This document shows positions 58,935 through 64,000 of a DNA stretch of 64,000 nt, piece after piece (positions within the stretch are counted from its first letter, which is position 1; each line of letters opens with the position of its first letter). Location of the stretch: positions 19,562,501 through 19,626,500 of the forward strand of contig NC_081812.1 of NCBI RefSeq assembly GCF_030704535.1. The letters run 5' to 3'. Position numbers and translations under genes: made by a program. The notes under the pieces are model-generated. The model was not told the DNA's origin and ran no database searches. It was given only the letters and a program-made list of their open reading frames with translations. The stretch is from Vitis vinifera. Lineage: Eukaryota; Streptophyta; Magnoliopsida; Vitales; Vitaceae.

Positions 58935-59779
58935 CCTGGGCAGCTGGGCTACGCAAGCAAGCTAGACAGATTTAATGGATGAATATCAGAAAAGATGACG
59001 AGCACAACTGACCCTTGGTCAATATATAAATAGCACGAGCCAAAATTTTGAGGTTGGTGGCATATGCGGATCCTGGAACTACTGGAAGAATATTACTTGA
59101 TGCGACAACCACCACTTTCCTCAAGCCATATTGCTTTACTGAGAATTTGCCTTCCAACATATACAACACTTTGGACCACAACAGAAATGAGCTGCTTTAT
59201 GCATTACCACTAAAACAAAATATTGAATGGCTTTTCTCTAAGATCAACCAGCTCTACCTATCTTTGCAGAACCATGACTGTGGACAGTGTTCAGGCCATT
59301 GGAATGGTCTAGAAGTGTGTCTAGACCTTTGATCATGACACCAGCAAATGAAATTAACTTATCGCCTGGTTTGCATGGGTGCCCGGAATTTCATCCATAG
59401 ACATTCTTGTAGTAGTTCTACAGTTAGTTTCTATTAGCTTTCTGGTAAACACTATCTAACATACACAAGCCTGAACAATGGAAAAGGTCACATAAAAATC
59501 AAATTATGTGAAGTCCCTTAACATTTTTGCCCACATTATTCTCGTGTCGTCTAACATTGATAGTTTGATATGGCACATGTTCATGTTATGCACCTTATAT
59601 ATATAATTGTTATTTTATTTACAAAGTAGTTTCCTTTGGCTAATACTACATTACACAAATCGCAAACCCTATTGTGAATCTGTGATGAATATGAGTGCAA
59701 AATGAAAATTGTGATACAACAAAAAAGATTCACCAAAAAAGCTGCACCTGGGATTTGGAGAAGATAAAAGGGAAAGGAT
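55162..59779. other. Gene-poor spacer between the PHD-GNAT and coiled-coil genes
   Basis: 55162-55500 is the likely 5' UTR and promoter of the PHD-GNAT gene. The 69-codon frame at 55246-55455 is upstream of its start and unsupported. 55500-56700 is AT-rich without recognisable structure. 57390-57650 is a slightly GC-richer patch with no convincing product. A run of 13 C lies at 58096-58108 and a TA run at about 58913-58934. Around 58200-58400 the phrase AACATGGTTCGATAAATTG resembles sequence often found in plant LTR elements, but no terminal pair is visible. A 94-codon frame at 59048-59332 is unrecognised. Confidence 0.45.
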
Positions 59780-62700
59780 TCATGAGAACCACCTCTTTCC
59801 ATTCTTGGTGACCTTGAGCTTCATCACAAGTTCCTCACGCTGAGCTTCAACCTCTGCATATTTGAGGCTCATGTGGAAGTAGCGTTCACGAATGTCTCTT
59901 AACTCTGACTCTAAGGATGATTTTGTGCGTTCATATCTTTCTTTTGGTACTACTTCACCATCAGCTGTTGATTTCCTTGAAGAATCTGCAGGACCTTTTC
60001 GCCCATCAGACAACCTGAAAAGTAATCCAGGATTTTGTTAAAACAATGAACACTGGCCTGACATAGAGCTGTGACAATTGATTTATCATTCACATTGGAA
60101 TAGTTCATGTTGTATGGCATTTGCTACCTTAATATGATGAAAGATCTCTGAAGTTTTTATTTGCTTATTTAGGTATATCAATATTGTTTTTTTTTTCTAT
60201 GATCCCAGTGAAAACCTATCAAAGTTGATTAACAACTTCTCAGTTAATTTTCTGTTCCTCTGTATTTTATTTTAGCTTTTACCAATAAGTCAACTGAGAA
60301 GCAACATAAACCTCAGCTGATTCAAGCCCAGATGCTCCACTGTCATATTAAGAGAAACCAGTATGGTCCTTAATTTTTCACTATCTAGATTTCTGCATTC
60401 ATAATCTCGTAGACTTTCACATCTTTCTTCACTACCTTCAATTCAGTATCTTGATGGTCACACTGTTGGTTCCTTTAGAGCCTTCCATATATATTTATAT
60501 GTTGCTTCCTCCCAATTAGATCTTAACATAGAAAAATGATCACTACATATGATCTTCACAATATGGTCATGTAATCTTTCAGTTGGGTTCTTTAACAGTT
60601 GGGATGGGGGGTTTATAGTTATTGTCCCACGTAATGACCTTTGCAATCAGTTAGTCCTCTGCATCCCTAACCCCATCATTTAAACACAAACAACTCCCAT
60701 CTGGGGATAAGATGCAATATAGAAAAACAATGGAGTGGCAAGAGTTCTACAAAGAAACCCCAGATTTAAGTTCTTGAAGCAGGAGATGGATCAAAGTGAA
60801 CCATTATTTCCCAATTTAAGTGATAAAGGAAGGAATCAGAATAGGACAGGTTCTGTCTCAAAGATCATTACTGGATGACAGCTTAGCTGGCTGTCAATCA
60901 TACAAGACATAACCAACCAAAAACAAACTAACAACCACAGGAGCAGCCAAAAACCACAAGATATAAGCCTAGATGTAATTCAAGGACTTGGTTTAGGATG
61001 TTTGGAAAAGAAAAAAATAATCCTTTTCTATCATAACAAAAGTTGTTTCATAAGCATTATTCTTCTTTTATTTAATTCTTAAAGATCAAATTAGAAAACT
61101 TTATGTGCTAATTACCCAAAAAATGCCTTGATATCCTATTTGGAACTCTTCAAATTTCTTTGGGATTTTCTCTATTTCATCCTCTTTAGTTTTTTATTTT
61201 TTATTTTTTTAAGTTAATTCTGTACTGACCACGATTAAACTCCTCCAAGCCTCTGATCATATAATCTAGAAAAAAATTAAATAAGCTGATATCTCTAGAT
61301 TGGGACTATTATAAGGATATGAAGTATAATTTTTTTTTTTTTTTTAAATTGTTGACATGTTTTGATTATCATCTATAGGCCAAAAATGAGAAATACTAGA
61401 TTTGGATATTGCCTCTTTTGGAAACCATTTATGTGTCCTGCTAAAATGTTCAGAATTAATAATAAGAGATCTAATGGCATACTAAATTTGGATATTGCCT
61501 CTTGAAGATAACTTTGTTGCTGTTAAGTGAAGGTTAGTTTTATCAATGATATATCCATAGCCAGAATATGTTCCACTTATACCCACCTTTTAAGCTGAAC
61601 TTTATACTTTTTATTGGCCTCCAATGCCTCAGCAAGTTCATTCTCGAGCAACTGCACCTTTGAAACAGGATCAACTCCAACAGCATGAGAATTTTTATCT
61701 TGCAAGCCATTCTTTTCATCACCCTGAAATGAATAAAAAAAAAAGAAAAGAAAGAAAAGAAGAAGGGCAGAAGAAGCTTCAAAGAGTAAGAAGAACTCGC
61801 CTATGTTGAGAGGATTAATTTATAATCAAATAATGTCAAGCAGGATTCAAGAGTACATGTGCCTTTGGTAAAGATGTTACAAGGTTGGAGGGTCTATGTT
61901 AGCTCTGGAGGCAAAATAAAGTAGACAATTTAGATGTCTAACCTCTTGTTGATGTTGGGTGCTGTAGGTATTCTGTTGATCTTTCAAAAGTTCTCGTACT
62001 TGACCAGTCTTCGTGGATTGCTTCCTTCTATTATCACGATGTTGATTGGTGCTCTTTGCTGTTTCATTCTGCCCAATAAATCCAAGATTAGAATTAAAGT
62101 CTATCAATATCTAAATCAACTCAACATGCTATTAAAGATAAATTTTAATTTAAAGTTTTTATGTTTCCAAGGAAGAATGACACTAACCTTTGAGGTCATA
62201 TGATTCACCTTGGCATTGGAGAGACCAGTAAATTTTTTACTGCTGGACTCGCTCCGACCTTGTTTCTCTTCCTTCATCAATTTCAGTTCCTCTTCAAGGG
62301 CTTCGGCTCTCTTCAGGCATTCATTCTTCTCCTCCTCAAGTTGTTCTACTTTTCGCTGAAATTGCCTGACTTCTCTCCTAATCCGGCTGAGCTCATTCTT
62401 CAGCTCAGCATCCTGAGCACAGAATGCCTCTCTTGCAGTTAAATCACCCTCCATGCGCAAAATCTTTTCTTCTAATACAACTCGATTTAGTTTGCAGTCC
62501 TCTAATTCAGATGTGGACGTTTCCAAGCTAGAAATCTTCTCAATGAATGAAATCTTCTCTGCCTTGAGTTCTTCGTTATCTGCAGATATTAAATGCAATG
62601 AAGCTTCCATTTTTCCCCTTTCAAATTTAGCTGCATCAAACTCAGCCTTTAGAGCCAAAACTTCATCCTGAAGAGGTGCTAATTTCTGCAACTGAACCTT

Positions 62701-64000
62701 CAAACTAGCAGTTTCTTCCAGGAGTTGTTGGCGCTCATATTCAGAAACTGTAAGCTTTAGTTCAAGATCACTCAAAGTGGTCTTAAGTTTCTCTTCACTT
62801 GATCTATAATTTTCCAGCAACTTCAAATTTTTTTTGTGGTCAGCCATCAGCATTGAATGATTTTGTTTGGAAATAGAAAGGTCACTCGTCAAGCCTTGTA
62901 CCTTTTCTTCAGATTCCAGTTGGACAATATAGAGCTCATTCTCAATCAATTTAACTTTAGACTGAACTTCTTGAAGCTCAGATTCAAGTTTAGCTTTATC
63001 TGCATGTAAGCTGGATGCTTCATAAACAGAATTGGATGTTATTCTCTCTCTTTCATCATGGGTTGCAGAAATTTGATTGTTTAGGTGTTCTACCTCTTTC
63101 TGAAGCTTCTCAACTTCTGCTGTCTTCTCCGAGTACCTCTGATTGAATAAGCTTTCCCCCAGAATAAGTTTCTCCTTCTGTTTCCTGTTTTCTTGAAGTA
63201 GAATATCTAATTCTGAAGTGAAGATTTTCTCTTTTGAAGCCATATCTTCAAGCATTGAAGAAAGATTTTCTTCTAAAACTTCTACTCTTTTGGAGCAATT
63301 GGCAAATCTTTTCTGTGATTCCCTCAATTTGGCCTCCAATAGAGTAGAGCCCTCATGCAACTCCAGTTTTTGCTTTCTCAACTCTCCGTTGGACTTCTGA
63401 AGAGAGCTGCACTCTTCAATGAGCCTCTCAGCAGTGGCCTTTAATTTAGGGTTTGCTCTTTTCAGGTAGTCACACTCTTCTTGAGCTTCTGACCATTTAG
63501 TTTGCATGTCCTGTAGTTTTTGTTCTATAACCACCTTTTGTGTCTCCATCTCAATTGCCAGTCTTCTGATCTCATCTTGGAAACTCGAGGCTACAGATTT
63601 AGAATTCTCTAGTTCCAGCTGGCAGGATGCTCTCTCATCGGTCAAATACCTTAGTTGAGCTTCCAAGCCTGATGTGCGTTCTGATAACTGAACATTCTCT
63701 AGTTCTAACTCGGATATATGGAGCTCTAGTTCACGCTTTCCATTCTCTAGCTCTGACATTTTCCTCCGAAGGATCCTGTTGGCAGAAACATGGGAATCCA
63801 CACTGCTGCTAAGCACCATTAAATCATTTCGCAAATCATCCAAGCATTTGGAGGTAATATTACTTTCTCTCACCACAATTTCAATGTTTTCCTCCAGCTG
63901 AGTTTTTTCTTTTTGAAGCTCAGAAACCTGACTTTCTGATTCCCTTTGGGACTGTCTAAGGAGACCAATTTCCTCTTCCTTTGATAGCAGACAAGCTTCA
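59780..64000 (-). CDS. Long coiled-coil protein of the plant NT-C2/myosin-heavy-chain-related group, 3' part
   Basis: Minus-strand exons 62188-64000 (open at the window edge), 61943-62068, 61587-61723 and 59780-60014 join in phase and end KVTKNGKRWFS with TGA at 59780-59782. Almost the whole visible protein is heptad-rich Glu/Leu/Lys/Ser coiled coil, for example LEEEKNECLKRAEALEEELK. The terminal exon holds the conserved RERYFHMSLKYAEVEAQREE followed by LVMKLK, shared by Arabidopsis At1g22060, At1g63300 and At5g52280. Those proteins have an N-terminal NT-type C2 domain (EEIG1/EHBP1 type), which would lie right of the window. They are thought to act in membrane or organelle tethering, but function is poorly known. 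Two short linker exons (61943-62068 and 61587-61723) interrupt the coil with polar sequence. Confidence 0.88.

Noticed and set aside
59048-59332. 94-codon frame and an antisense 69-codon frame in the spacer
   Set aside because: No recognisable motif in either direction, and the codons look random; not enough for a gene call.

Overview
The window is nuclear DNA of a flowering plant: AT-rich intergenic DNA, GT-AG introns, many small nonautonomous DNA transposons and plant-specific gene families. The proteins look most like those of a woody eudicot, and I suspect grapevine (Vitis), but that is from memory of the protein sequences, not a search. By recall, the gene order (LOS4 helicase next to VPS37; VPS37, pectinesterase and PHD-GNAT close together) resembles two paralogous Arabidopsis segments, At3g53110-53120 and At2g36680-36720.

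The left part (1-28142) is a tandem segmental duplication. The duplicated unit runs from the LOS4 promoter (about 9880) to an intron of VPS37 (about 28142). Unit A (1-8866) holds the last LOS4 exon, a decayed PELOTA-like gene, a broken Ole e 1-like gene and a VPS37 intron piece. About 3.1 kb carrying DNAJC28 and VPS37 exons 4-7 is missing from it. A short fragment B (8861-9355) carries a second LOS4 promoter and a shortened first exon. Unit C (9880-28142) carries the complete LOS4/RH38 gene, an open PELOTA-like gene, an Ole e 1-like pseudogene with the same internal stop as unit A, DNAJC28, and the 3' half of VPS37, which continues to 30479. A 1.8 kb palindromic Mutator-like element with a perfect 9-bp target duplication sits in the LOS4 promoter of unit C; fragment B has what looks like an excision footprint at the matching site.

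The right part (32350-64000) is single copy. In order it holds serine carboxypeptidase-like 51 (minus), a 3.6 kb degenerate inverted-repeat element with a hAT-type MITE inside it, a pectinesterase with an eight-histidine run (minus), a five-unit array of a 215-222 bp repeat, an 18-exon PHD finger/acetyltransferase gene (minus), a gene-poor stretch, and the 3' part of a long coiled-coil gene that runs off the right edge (minus).

Exon boundaries were worked out by hand from splice consensus, reading phase and remembered family sequence; in every complete gene the exon lengths sum to an open frame. No new multi-gene system is evident. The most unusual material is the duplication with its microhomology junctions, the duplicated in-phase LOS4 first exon, the transposon footprint with inverted-template filler, and the nested inverted-repeat elements.
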